DNA of 64,000 nt from Schistocerca nitens (lineage: Eukaryota > Arthropoda > Insecta > Orthoptera > Acrididae), in NCBI RefSeq assembly GCF_023898315.1, contig NC_064617.1, positions 711,099,202-711,163,201 of the forward strand, given 5' to 3'. Of this stretch, positions 33,181-44,218 are shown in pieces (positions within the stretch are counted from its first letter, which is position 1; each line of letters begins with the position of its first letter). A program made the position numbers and the translations under genes. A model generated the notes under the pieces. That model searched no databases and had not been told where the DNA came from. It was given only the letters and a program-made list of their open reading frames with translations.

Positions 33181-34500
33181 TGGTAAGCATTTAGATGAGT
33201 CCTCCTCCAGAGCTAAAGAATACACAACACACAGATACAAACACACACATACACCAGCATGGTTACACATTAGCCTTGTGAGCTACCAGCTCTGCAGTTT
33301 GAGTGGGTGAGAGGAGAAAGTAATTGGAACTGGGAGGTTAGTTTAAGGGAAAGGTAGCTGACAGCTGGGGGAGGGGAGGGAGCAAGTTCGCAGGATAGAA
33401 ATTTGGTGCCAGTGAGCTCAGTCTGGCCCAGGCAGAATTTCTTCATAGCTCAGAAGGACATGGAGATATGGACTGATGGGGAAGAAAAAACAGGGGAGGA
33501 GGGAGACTACAGAGAGGAAGTTTAGAGTGTAGAATGAGTGAAGTGAAGGACATTTTGATAGAGGTGGAGATTGGTGCAGGACAGAGATTAGCAGGTATTG
33601 CAGCCAGGAAGACTGCAGGATCAAAGGATGTTTGTAAGGACAGTTCCCACCTACATAATTCAGAGATGGTGGTATGTGGGGGAGGGGAAAGAGGGGGGGG
33701 GGGGGGGCAGGATCCTGATGAAACAGCTGTGAAGTAGCCGGGTATGCTGCATTCAGCAACATATTAAACGAATTGGTGGTCAACTCTGCTCTTGGCCACA
33801 GTTTGACATTCATTTAAGTGAATAGGTGGTTGGTGGTTATGCCCACAATAAGGCTGCTAAAATATATGACTGCTTTCACTTGTGACCTTATCTGGCTTTC
33901 TCCTGGGTCTTTCAGAGGGGTGTGAATTATGTACCAAAAGGAAATGGGTTTGGTTTAAGAAAGGATTCGGGTATTTCATAGATTGTGTGGGTGGCAGAAT
34001 ACGCTTTTCGAACTTTAAAAAGGATTGTGAGTATGATGCCTTCTTTTCCTGGCATGACTAAGTAGTTCAAGTAATGGTGAATGATATTATTAAGTTGTTC
34101 TAGCGTGTGTCAATTCTGAGTAATGGAGTGTTGTCCTTTTTGATGTATTCATAAGTGTGGTCAGAGAATCAGGCACATGGAATCACTTTGCGATCTAGGT
34201 TTGGGGTGTATTGCCTCTATGTGAAGGCTTCAGCAAGGCAATGGATAGCTTGTCACTTGCAGATACCCGGTCCATGTGTGCTCAGACTGTACGGGAGAGA
34301 CTTCTTAAGACAGGCACGATGGCAACGATCAAAATGTTGGTACAGTTGATGGTTAGTAGGCCTACTATGGACAGAGATTTTTATGGAACCATCAGAAATG
34401 AAGCATCCAGAAAGAACCAGTTAAATAGTGAGAAAGAAGGTATAGGGGCTGTAAGGTATGAAGTTAGTGTCTTGGCTACTAGACAGTCATGAAGATATCA
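33181..34500 (-). mobile_element. Penelope-like element remnant
   Basis: On the minus strand near 33780-33855, VGITTNHLFT then MNVKLWPRAEL corresponds to the GIY-YIG end of Penelope elements (compare YVGITTNKLSVHMNGHRQ at 10.8 kb), with a stop between. Further in (33860-34250) lie highly decayed parts of the linker. The low-coordinate end has the CA-rich and G-tract character of the tail seen at 10.2-10.5 kb, including a G run at 33691-33707. The proline-rich 131-codon minus frame at 33418-33813 is a by-product of this tail. Confidence 0.55.
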
Positions 34501-35190
34501 TTAACGAACCTGATCTGTTACAAGACCTGTTCCATGCACCCACTTAGTACATCGTATTTCAGTCCTGTTACAGGTGTATCGTACCCTTTAGAGGCAGGGC
34601 CACATGTGAAAGCAATCTCATCATATTCTAGATCTGCCGTTCAGCCTTTTATTTAGGTTTAACCACCAAACAGTGGTCAAGAGTAGAGTTGACCACTCCA
34701 TAGGGGAACAACTGCTGAGCACAACATGTTTGACTTCAGTGGCTGTTTCACAGCCTATGCCAGCTGGAAGTCTTTTCTGCAGATGTAGTACTTACTGAAA
34801 ATAAAAAGTATGCGTTCTCCAAGTTATAAGATTGTTGCACGTATTGTTCATGACTCAATGAGTAATGGACTTGAAGATGTATCGTAGGTCACTTGTTAAT
34901 ATGATGAAAGCAGCTAAGTTCTAGCTGCTTGGAAATGTCAGGGATTTGTTTTATTATTACAATTGATAAAAAGCGAAAAGAATTTTTCCCACAAATTTAA
35001 TTATGGACTCAAAAGCTTTAAAACCTCTTATGCTCCTGTAATAAGAATGGAAAGAGAGAACTGTTTCATAGTTCTTATAATTTAAATAAGTCATATTCAG
35101 CATCGGTAGATGGATCAAAACAAAATGTCCAGACACTCTGTGACCAAAATTGTACTGAAACAGAGGATGACAACTAAAGGCCGAAATACT
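34501..35190. other. unclassified, possibly Penelope-associated repeat
   Basis: No coding resemblance. Short phrases (GTGGTCAAGAGTAGAGTTGA and neighbouring sequence at 34670-34700) echo the Penelope remnant's GTGGTCAACTCTGCTCTTG at 33778 in inverted form, hinting at an inverted terminal copy. Confidence 0.35.
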
Positions 35191-35199
35191 AAATGTCTT

Positions 35200-36434
35200 T
35201 TTCCAAAGCTGTTTGACAGAGGAAGACTGCACTGTAGTTCCTTCTCTAGATTGTCGCACAGACGACAAAATGGTAGACGACAGAGGTATAGAGAAACAAT
35301 TAAAATCGCTCAAAAGAGGAAAGGCTGCTGGACCTGATGGGATACCAGTTCGATTTTACACAGAGTACGCGAAGGAACTGGCCCCCCCTTCTTGCAGCGG
35401 TGTACCGTAGATCTCTAGAAGAGCGTAGCATTCCAAAGGATTGGAAAAGGGCACAGGTCATCCCCGTTTTCAAGACGGGATGTCGAACAGATGTGCAGAA
35501 CTACAGACCTATATCTCTAACGTCAATGAGTTGTAGAATTTTGGAACATGTATTATGTTCGAGTATAATGACTTTTCTGGAGACTAGAAATCTACTCTGT
35601 AGGAATCAGCATGGGTTTCGAAAAAGACGGTCGTGTGAAACCCAGCTTGCGCTATTCGTTCACGAGACTCAGAGGGCAATAGACACGGGTTCACAGGTAG
35701 ATGCCGTTTTTCTTGACTTCCGCAAGGCGTTCGATACAGTTCCCCACAGTCATTTAATGAACAAAGTAAGAGCATATGGTCTATCAGACCAATTGTGTGA
35801 TTGGATTGAAGAGTTCCTAGATAACAGAATGCAGCATGTCATTCTCAATGGAGAGAAGTCTTCCGAAGTAAGAGTGATTTCAGGTGTGCCACAGGGGAGT
35901 GTCATAGGACCGTTGCTGTTCACAATATACATAAATGACCTGGTGAATGGCATCGGAAGTTCACTGAGGCTTTTTGCAGATGATGGTTGAATACTGCTCA
36001 GCAGTGTGGGATCCGTACCATATAGGGTTGATAGAAGAGGGAGAGAAAATCCAATGGAGAGCAGCGCGCTTTGTTACAGGATCATTTAGTAATCGCGAAA
36101 GCGTTAGAGAGATGATAGATCAACTCCAGTGGAAGACTCTGCAGGAGAGACGCTCAGTAGCTCGGTATGGGCTTTTGTTGAAGTTTCGAGAACATACCTT
36201 CACCGAAGAGTCGAGCAGTATATTGCTCCCTCCTACGTATATCTCGCGAAGAGACCATGAGGATAAAATCAGAGAGATTAGAGCCCACACAGAAGCATAC
36301 CGACAATCCTTTTCACGAACAATATGAGACTGGAATAGAAGGGAGACCTGATAAAGGTACTCAAGGTACCCTCTGCCACACACCGTCAGGTGGCTTGCGG
36401 AGTATGGATGTAGATGTAGATGTGGATGTGGATA
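35200..36434 (+). mobile_element. CR1-type LINE with internal deletion
   Basis: The fullest CR1-type copy in the window, in plus orientation and ending in a (GATGTA)n-like tail at 36408-36434. It starts within the region just before the RT and lacks the endonuclease. A deletion joins motif C directly to the C-terminal region at about 35983. A frame change near 35390 lies at a run of C. Confidence 0.85.
35215..36327 (+). pseudogene. CR1-type reverse transcriptase pseudogene
   Basis: Blocks in order: LKSLKRGKAAGPDGIPVRFY (35300-35360), a frameshift near 35390, PKDWKRAQVIPVFKTG, NYRPISLTSMSCRILEHV (35500-35550), NQHGFRKRRSCETQLALF (35605-35660), VFLDFRKAFDTVPHSHL (motif A, 35707-35757), GVPQGSVIGPLLFTIYINDL (motif B, 35884-35943) and LRLFADDG (35968-35989). 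There the frame stops because everything between the FADD box and the VEYCSAVWDP block (35986 onward) is deleted. The C-terminus runs through LQWKTLQERRS to IREIRAHTEAYRQSF near 36310. Apart from the deletion and one frameshift the blocks are well kept, so the copy is fairly young. Confidence 0.9.
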
Positions 36435-36940
36435 GTACAACACACAAAGTTTCTGTAATGTATAAGAATCAATATTTTCATTGAGTCTGGAATGGCAGTT
36501 TATTACTTATGAAGAGTTATAAAATGTAAAAACAATTGTGTATAATGTCACAAAGTAATAATTCTGAAAATGGAAATTGGTAAAGAGTAGAATGTTAATA
36601 AGATGAGTTCAGGTATAGGTGGTAAAACACCAGAGGTTGTTGAGACTCTCTAAGTCAGTACTAGGCAAAGACTAATTCAAAGCAGGGGGGAGGGAAGATG
36701 AATTAATAACATTCAGAGATGAAGTCTAGGAAAGTCAAAGGAAGCTTTGAAGATACAAGCAGCAGCTACGTCAGCCTTTTAATTAAAACGTGGGGCCAAT
36801 TTCTTTACTTGGTTTGTGTGTTTGATCCACGTGAGTATATCAAAAGATATGGAGTGAATCAGTTTTAAAAGTTACTTCTTGTTACATTCTGTAGTTAGGG
36901 CCTCATGTAAGTAGTACTAATCAGTTTTATGTTAATGTAC
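36435..36940. other. non-coding stretch, nothing recognised
   Basis: No ORF or repeat signature on either strand. Confidence 0.4.
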
Positions 36941-37665
36941 AGGAAATGCAACCATGTGCGCCAATTACTGGAGAGAATTGCCCAAACTGAAAGATGTGGT
37001 GAAGAGGGAGGGAGGCATAAGGCAAGGAGGGGTTAGCAGGACAGGGTGAGGCAGGTGTGGGAAAGACAGATGACCGAGACACTGCACAGCTAGACAAAAG
37101 GATTTCTGAGGGGGTAGAGCATCTAAGAGAGATACAAAGGGGGGAGAGAGAAAGGTGAAGAAGGAGACTGTGGTGTGGAAAGGAGGGGGGGGGGGGGGGG
37201 AAGAGAGAGAGAGAGAGACTGCCTGCATGGTGGGGAGGGTAGGAGAGGAGGAGGAATGGTGGGAGAAGACAGTACACAATCTGGACAGGGAAGGAATGGT
37301 GTGGACAATGAAAGAAGAGACAAGAGAAAAGGTGAGATGAGACAGTGGGAAACAGGTTAGTGAAAGTGTAGGCCAGGGGGATTGTGAGAATGAGGGTCTC
37401 TAGAGAGACAATTCCCGCTTGTGTAGTTCAGAGAAACTAGTCTTGTAAGGGAACATCCAAATGGCAGACATGATGAAGCAGCTGTTAATCATTTGTGTTG
37501 TGGTGAGCGGCATGTTCAGCAACTGGATGGGAAATGTTTGGTTGTCACAGTTTCACGGTGCCCATTCATTTGTGTACACAGTAGGTTAGCTGTTACGTCC
37601 ACATAGAATGATGTACAGTAATTTCAACATAGCTAATATATAATGTTGCATGCCAACCTTCTATA
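36941..37665 (-). mobile_element. Penelope-like element 3' fragment
   Basis: On the minus strand near 37545-37625, SFYVDVTANLLCTQMNGHRE is the GIY-YIG block, with the YVG glycine changed to aspartate. The region after it (36941-37440) is the purine-rich tail with G and GA runs (37185-37220), like the tail at 10.2-10.5 kb. The overlapping proline- and serine-rich minus frames at 36927-37323 are by-products of that tail. Confidence 0.65.
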
Positions 37666-37794
37666 AGCCATCAAACAGTTAAAATTTTCCAAGTGCCAGA
37701 GCGAAGCTGCCTTCTTGTATTATGTTGAGTAAACATTAGCCACTACCTTCACTTCGTAAATACACCAGCATTTTAGCTTGTAAGGCGGTCAGTC

Positions 37795-38535
37795 ATATGG
37801 ATCAATGATGTACGTAATGGTCACACTCAGTTCCCGGACTGGAACAAAGTGACATCTGGCAAAGGCTTGTCGTAGATTTCCTGCAAGCTACTGAGCAGTG
37901 ACATTCGCTGTGAGGAGAGATGTTGTGGTTGCAAAGATGGACCTCCCCATGGACGTCGGGAGTGAAGTTGGGCATCAGGCGGACTATTGCGCACAGTTTG
38001 AGTCGTAACACGACGTTCCGTGGCTGCACAAAAAGTATTATTCAACATGATGGCGTTGCTGTCAGGGTTCCTCCGAGCCATAATCCGTAGGTAGCGGTCA
38101 TCCACTGCAGTAGTAGCCCTTGGGCGACCTGAGCGAGGCATGTGATCGACAGTTCCTGTCTCTCTGTATATCTTAACTGTCCGAACAACATTGCTTTGGT
38201 TCACTCTGAGATGCCTGGACACTTCCCTTGCTGGCTCAAAGTAACAATGCGGGTGTGATCGAACCGCGGTATTGGCCGTCTAGGCATGGTTGAACTACAG
38301 ACAACACGAGCCGTGTACCTCCTTCCTGGTGGAATGACGAACTGATCAGCTGTCGGACCCCCTCCGTCTAATAGGCGCTGCTCATGCATGGTTGTTTACA
38401 TCTTTGGGCGGGTTTAGTGACATCTCTGAACCTTCAAAGGGACTGTGTTTGTGATACAATACCCACAGTCAACATCTATCTTCAGGTGTTCTGGGAACTG
38501 GAGTGATGTGAAACTTTTTTTGGTGTGTGTGTATG
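37795..38535 (-). mobile_element. Tc1-like transposon, N-terminal part of transposase
   Basis: The right end reads inward on the minus strand as a Tc1-type terminus with CACACCAAAAAAAGTTTCAC. The transposase start follows: MPRRPIPRFDHTRIVTLSQQ (38225-38285), then a frame change, then VNQSNVVRTVKIYRETGTVD (38145-38205), RSGRPRATTAVDDRYLRIMA (38070-38130) and ERRVTTQTVRN (37985-38020). These are the paired HTH DNA-binding domains with the GRPR AT-hook-like linker. The catalytic domain is absent: the copy ends near 37795. Confidence 0.85.
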
Positions 38536-39456
38536 TAACCTGACCACTTCTCGGCAGGCGGCAGTGCCAAAAAGTGCGGTGGCCACTTTTCCTGTCATGG
38601 CCATTTTTCCTTACCTTACCTTAACCATATTACTATCTATTGGTAATCTTCATAAATTAGTGTGTTATATTACTTAACAACAGTAATTGCAATATTAGAT
38701 ACTATCATAAATGTTTACTAAGTGTTTTGAATGTAATTTTTCTTTTACTCTTTGTGCTGGATTACAGCAGCCCTAATTTGATTTCATACGGCTTGCTACA
38801 AATATGTACCAAATCTGAAGACGACCGTCTCCACAGTGCGCGTTCATGAATCCATGTTACTTCTTTTTGACATTTACGCGACATCAGCCCATGGTTGCTA
38901 GTGGCGCACGCTTGTGGGATGTCACCATTGAAAGACGAACACTGAAATATTCCCCTCGCATTTCTATAAACATTGCAGTGGCCACGCCACACACCACTGT
39001 GTCCCTGACGTAAACGGCAAACTTTACTTAGCCCACGGTCATACCCACTAACGTCAATTAAAATTGAGCATATCTTAAAATATTACTGTGTCTTTAAGTA
39101 TTTATGTTTGTTTCTTAAGAAGCTCTTAATGTTAGTTGACTTTTGGAATTTGGTCGTTAGTTGCTTGATGCGTACTGCTATAAAATACGGCTGAGAACCG
39201 CAGGCCACACGAACACTTGATCCTGGCCGCACGCGAGCCTTGGGCTGCAGTTTGACGACCGCTCATCCAGAGGATTTAGATCAGGTGATGCGGGAGGGCA
39301 AGGAACTGGCCCCGTTCAACCCACACACATTTTAACTTATTGGCGCGTTAAACATTGTCTTACACCAGCAGCAAAATGTACTACACCATGCATGTACCAC
39401 ATCTTGGGGGCAACGGTGAAGTTTGAGGAACTCAATCGAAAAATTTGTTTTTAAAA
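38536..39456. other. unclassified non-coding stretch
   Basis: No coding resemblance. The minus frame at 38762-38992 (76 codons, cysteine-rich) has no family I recognise. The part 39250-39440 has the look of old transposon sequence but no diagnostic motif. Confidence 0.35.
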
Positions 39457-39599
39457 TACACTGCTGGAAAAAAATGCGACACCCTCAACGACAAGGACAT
39501 TTTATTGACAAGTGAGGTGTACATCTACAGCTCAGAGCCAATATCAGTTAAATTAAATAAATCAAATTATCAAATCCACCTTCATCAACAGTATTTCAC

Positions 39600-40890
39600 C
39601 ATCGAATCCTTTATAAACTAAAATCTATTGTAACCCATATAGTAGACATACTCTGCAAAACAGTATGGTGGGTGACGGAGGGTACCTTGTACCACTACTA
39701 TTCATTTCCTTTCCTGTTCCACTCACAGACAGAGCGAGGGAAAGAAACTGTAGATAGGCCTCAGTACAAGTCCTGGTTTGTCTTATGTCTGTGGTCCTTA
39801 CACGAAATGTATGTTGGCAGCAGTAAAATCGTTCTGCAGTCAGCTTCAAATGCCGGATCTCTAAATTTTCTCAAGTGTGTTTCTCGAAAAGAACGTCGCC
39901 TTCCTATTTGAGTTCCCAAAGCATCTCTGTAACATTCACGTGTTGTTCGAACCTACTGGTAACAAATCTAGTTACTCTCTGAGTAACAAGTCTAGTTATT
40001 CTCTGTGTTGCTTCAATGTCTTCCTATAATCCGACCTAGTGGGATTACTCAAGAATGGGTCACACCAGTATTCTATACGCGGTCTCCTTTATAGATGAAC
40101 TACACTGCCCTAAAATTCTCCCAATAAACCTAAGTCGACCATTCACCGTCCATACTATGGCCCTTACATGCTGATTTCACTTCAAATCGCTTTGCAACGT
40201 TACGACTAGATATATAATAGACGTAACTACAAAAGTAGCTCACTACCAATGCCGTATTCGAATATTACGGAATAGTTTTTCCTACTCATCTGCTTTAACT
40301 TACATTTTTCTATGTTTAGAACAAGCCGCCATTCTTCACAACAACCAGAAATTTTATCTTAGTCATTTTGTAGCCTCCTACAGTCACTCAATGACGACAC
40401 CTTGACACACCACATCATCATCAACTAACAGCGGCAGATTGCTGCTCACCCTGTCCATCAAATCATTTATGTATACAAAGAACAAGAGCGGCGGTCCCAT
40501 CGCACTTCCCTGGGGTAGGACTACTGCTGAGGATACCTGTGCCTTATATGAATTCTATAGTGGAGCCCAATGTACTGGGTTCCATTACATAAGAAGTCTT
40601 GAAGCTACACCGAGCGAGGTGGCGCAGTGGTTAGACACTGGACTCGCATTCGGGAGGACGACGGTTCAATCCCGCGTCCGGCCATCCTGATTTAGGTTTC
40701 CCGTGATTTCCCTAAATCGCTCCAGGCATATCCCGGGCACGGCTGACTTCCTTCCCTAATCCGATGAGACCGATGACCTCGCTGTCTGGTCTCGTTCCCC
40801 AAACAAACAAACCAATCTTGAAGCTTCTCACATATCAGGAATCCTATTCTGTATACTACTTCGTTAGTTCGTAGTTCAAAATTGTAGGAG
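39600..40890 (-). mobile_element. CR1-type LINE fragment inserted in the Tc1 element
   Basis: On the minus strand: LPQGSAMGPPLLFFVYINDLM (motif B region, 40460-40525), then broken motif C, then LVVTLQSDLK and QHVRAIVWTVNGRLRFIG (40130-40215). After these come RILGQCSSSIKETAYRILV (40065-40130) and a decayed C-terminus to about 39640. The 3' end reads inward as GGTGGGTGACGGAGGGTACC, the usual CR1-type terminus. It is interrupted by the SINE at 40607-40815. Confidence 0.75.
40607..40815 (+). mobile_element. tRNA-derived SINE with 10-bp target duplication
   Basis: A perfect direct repeat TCTTGAAGCT flanks it (40597-40606 and 40816-40825). The head holds a Pol III A-box (GTGGCGCAGTGGTTAG, 40620) and B-box (GGTTCAATCCC, 40664). 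The body is a family-specific region with TTTCCCGTGATTTCCCTAAA and CCGATGAGACCGATGACCTC. The tail is A/C-rich (CCCCAAACAAACAAACC). The intact duplication and promoter boxes indicate a recent insertion mobilised by a partner LINE. Confidence 0.9.
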
Positions 40891-40899
40891 TTCGTGATA

Positions 40900-42000
40900 A
40901 CAAATGCAAACCACATGAAACTGACTGTCGCAGTAAAGAGTACCGAAGCAGTCTCATGTGTATCCCCCTCTGGCGGCAATGCAGGCGTGTGTTCTGGCAT
41001 GGAAACGATCATAATGGTGTCGAATGGCATACCCCAAACAGCTTGAGCCTTTTGTTGTAATTTGGTAACGGTTCTTGCAGGGCCTGGAGAACAAGTAGTG
41101 TCCCACTTTATCATGTCCTATACATGTTCCATTGCCAAAAGATCTGGTGAGCTTGTTGGCCAGGACAATTGTACACTATGTAGGGCACATTGCTTCTAGT
41201 AGCTGTATGTGGATGTGCATTGCCATGTTGAAAAAGCACATCACCGTTTTGTCGAAGAAATGACAGTAGCAAGGGGATAACAGCCTGTGCAATGTAGTGG
41301 GCACTGGTTACTTTACCTTGTAGGAACACCAGATGTGGCCGCGAGTCGTAACTGATAACCCCCACACCATGAAGCTTGGGATGGGACCTATGTATCCTGA
41401 GCGAATGCACTCTGGAATAGGCATCCCGCCAGGTCTCTGCCGCACACATGTGCTTCCATGACTCGCATACAGGCATCACTGAAGGCAATAGAGGGCCATT
41501 ACACTCTCGAGTCAAATATTTCACGACACCAGAGTAGCCACATTTGACAGTGTTGTAGTATCAATGGTAATCTGGCCAGAGGCAAGCGTGATTTTAATCG
41601 TGTCCCAATGGCCCCTGAAGCCGCAGCTGATTCAACATGTGCCTAGGTTTGGCCCCTGCTTGATGTTCATTCGGCTACCGCTGCTCACACAGTGTGTCAA
41701 TCTTGATGTGTATCTGTACTTCACAGGCATATAGAATCTGGTCTACAGATGTGGAAATGTTCCACAGACTATTGTAAACTGCGATACATCACCGACACAC
41801 TGTGCCCAACATCTACTGCAGTCTGACAATAAGTCAGTCAGCTTCTAGCAGGCCCACATGCGACTGTTCAAATGACTGAAACTATTCAAGAGTATCTACC
41901 TGACGGTGGGGTGTGATTCTGCCCTAGACTGAATGTTCCAAACACTGTTCACTTCTAAACTCACCACAATTACTGCCTGCAGAGTCAAAAGAGAGGGTGT
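40900..42000 (-). pseudogene. Tc1-like transposase pseudogene
   Basis: The best block (41111-41524) reads GVGVISYDSRPHLVFLQGKV, then SAHYIAQAVIPLLLSFLRQN, then FQHGNAHPHTA. It aligns to the Tc1 pattern VWGAISYDSR-x-x-LVF and FQQDNARPHTA. The second catalytic aspartate of QQDNARPH is glycine here (QHGNAHPH), so the enzyme is dead. The VWD and RL blocks follow after a frame change (41080-41000), and HARIHACVAA-like sequence lies near 40970. Upstream of 41524 the frame is broken. Confidence 0.8.
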
Positions 42001-42189
42001 ACAGGTAGACCTCCTGAGCACCGCCTCATCACCTTTGACCATCACACACAATCCACTAACCCTACAAGCCCTTAGTATGCACATGTTTTACCCAGATACC
42101 ATTGAACACTGTTCATGAAGACGCTGCATTTTCTCCAGCACTGTACATTTGTACTAACTAGGACAATATTTCGTACTGACACCTCGTGC

Positions 42190-43024
42190 GCCTCGTAAGC
42201 AAATAATCGCAATTATCTCACAGGCAGCTCATTTGCGAACTCGTGTTTACTGGAACGCTTTTGCTTCTATGATATACTTTCAGTCTCGGCATTGTTGGTA
42301 ATAAGCTGCCGATGCAAAGAGTTAGAACGTATGGTGACGCTATCTTAACTATGGTCATGGGATACTGTGCGAGTGCTTTGGCCCACAGACTTCTGCTTGT
42401 GACACTAGCACGGATACTTGACAGGGTGTCACGTGGAATACTTCTTCGGTTGACAGTAGCTTTTTGCACTGCGTCAGTTGAGGCGTTGCAAGTAATACTA
42501 GGAATATGTCCACTTGATCTCCAGATACGGAAGAAAGCGGCGATGTAGTGGCTGAAGAAGCAGCAATATCATGAAATCCTGAATTTAATAGGAATCTGGG
42601 CCACAAGCAAGCAGAATATTCAAAATCAGATCTTCCACCTGTGGCAGAAACGATGGGGTGATGCCCAAACAGTGAGGGCACCTATGGTTTTCTGACAAAT
42701 ATACAGCAGAGACTGGGAATGAGTCACATGAATCCCTCAACAGGCCTAACACACTTCTTGACTGGTCATGGGCCCCACGCCGCCTGCTGGCATCGAATTG
42801 ATAGAAGACAGACCTCTTACATGCCTGTGGAGAAGGAGGTATGTCAGAACATGTCAGCTGTATGCAAAAGTGGTGATACTGACTGGCAACAACTGAATCG
42901 GCACGGAAGACTCGATGTCAAGGAGATACTGTGTTGCGAGACAGAGTGGCAGACCTTGGACAACATTGCTGGTGCTGTTTCAAGAAAGGCTTGGACAGCG
43001 CGTGATCTTATCAGTCAGCCCCCA
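42190..43024 (+). pseudogene. R1/I-type LINE RT C-terminal region, 5' piece
   Basis: The plus frame at 42312-42548 reads LARILDRVSRGILLRLTVAF followed by TASVEALQVILGICPLDLQI. This matches the block L-x-x-x-QR-x-x-LLR-x-x-x-AYRT-x-S-x-x-ALQV-x-x-G-x-x-PL seen after the RT in R1/I/LOA-type elements. Next are FHLWQKRW (42628) and, in another frame, LTGHGPHAACWHRIDRR (42745) near the C-terminal zinc-finger region. It is interrupted at 43024 by the LTR retrotransposon. The reading frame continues across the insertion at 53987 (…ISQPP joined to STTLREVV). Confidence 0.75.
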
Positions 43025-43779
43025 TGTAGTGGTTAATACAAAAAAAAGAAAATGAGAAGAAAAGAAAAAGAAAAGGTTAAAAATGTGGGAAGAAATGGTG
43101 AATAAAAAAGGGGTTTTATAATCGTAAATGACCGTGAAAAAGGGGGAAAATGAAAAGCAAATCGGACTTTGTATTACAGAAAAGCTATCGGACTTCGTTA
43201 TTCGGAAAAGCTATTGTTGGGGTGGTCCTTGTGGCGTTTTTGAGCAAAAGTTAAACCAATTTCCACTACAAAAATTTTTGAAAAAGAACAGAGAACAACA
43301 AAATGTAACTGACGGGGGGAAATGGCGTAGCTTTGAGTTCATTCTTTACCAGGTTAACATGTCTTCTTTCGTGCGGCGTCCAGGTCTTCAAAAATCTCCT
43401 TCAATTCTGCGTGAAAAGTCTGCTCCGAAATCTTGCAATCGTCCAGGAATCACTAATTTATACCAATTAAAATCATCTTGATACTGTATGCAATTTAATT
43501 TAGTTCGCTACTTCCATCCTCCGAATTTCTTAACAACTTCCACAATATGTCTACACATTAAAATCAGATCAAGACTAGCTAATAAGTTTTTTTAACGTCT
43601 TCATCAGATCACGTCTGCCTTAAGCTTCGGCTATCAAGAGACAAACAAGAAACGAATAGAAAAAAAAGGAGTTACAATTTTAGTATTTTCTCTGCCGTCG
43701 AGCGCTCATACCGCTGCGACGGGATATTTTTTATCTGAGGGAACGAGTGTAGCGCGGCGAAATTCAAAGTCCCGCTACA
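43025..43779 (-). repeat. 3' LTR of the gag-only element
   Basis: 755 bases, from TGTAGTGGTTAATA to AGTCCCGCTACA on the plus strand. It carries about 65 more bases of A/G-rich sequence near 43045-43125 than the other LTR. Otherwise only a few substitutions differ (for example at 43330 and 43503). Confidence 0.9.
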
Positions 43780-43793
43780 TCGCCCCCTCGACT
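43780..43793 (-). promoter_or_regulatory. candidate polypurine tract
   Basis: The minus strand reads AGTCGAGGGGGCGA directly before the 3' LTR. It is the expected primer for plus-strand DNA synthesis. Confidence 0.7.
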
Positions 43794-44218
43794 GTCACGC
43801 TAAAACATTTAGCGTGGCAGGCTAGCAAACAATAGAATAGATACACCTAAATGTCAATTATACGTATTTTCTTAGGAAAGGCCACGTGCATTCATAGGGG
43901 ATTACTTTACTTTCTAAATCTATGTACTACATACAATTATTACAGTTTTGATCCTTTTTACACAATTAATATATATTTACATACAGTTTGTTTGAACAAG
44001 CTGCTCGCCAGCGCAATTAATGTTGTGCGCTTCCAGCGTTGGTTTCCCAATGCATCTCTGGCAGCACGTAGTCTTTGCGCATGCGCAATAGCATCACTGA
44101 ATTTCGCGTGCGGCAGTTTCAAAATCGTTGTGTTATGACAATCTTGCACAGTATTCACTTTCACATAGTGTTCATTACAAGTTGTTATTCCAGCATAATT
44201 GGCGTGTTAAGTCCGGTG

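Larger units (their letters stand above)
39459..42143 (-). mobile_element. Tc1-like transposon carrying a nested CR1 LINE and SINE
   Basis: Left end TA plus CACTGCTGGAAAAAAATGC (39457-39477). The right end, read inward, is TA plus CAGTGCTGGAGAAAATGCAG (42145 leftwards). TA flanks both. Without the CR1/SINE insert (about 1.3 kb) the element is about 1.4 kb. The transposase is on the minus strand, from roughly 41990 to 40920. The CR1 LINE occupies the 3' end of this element. Confidence 0.75.

Noticed and set aside
33418-33813. 131-codon minus-strand proline-rich ORF
   Set aside because: It overlaps the GIY-YIG remnant and G-tract tail of a Penelope-like element; composition-driven frame.
36927-37323. 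Overlapping proline/serine-rich minus frames of 60-116 codons
   Set aside because: Complement of the purine-rich Penelope tail; low complexity, no domain.
43128-43481. 117-codon ORF repeated almost exactly at 53325-53684, as a duplicated gene
   Set aside because: Both lie inside the two LTRs of one retrotransposon, antisense to it; the repetition comes from the LTRs.
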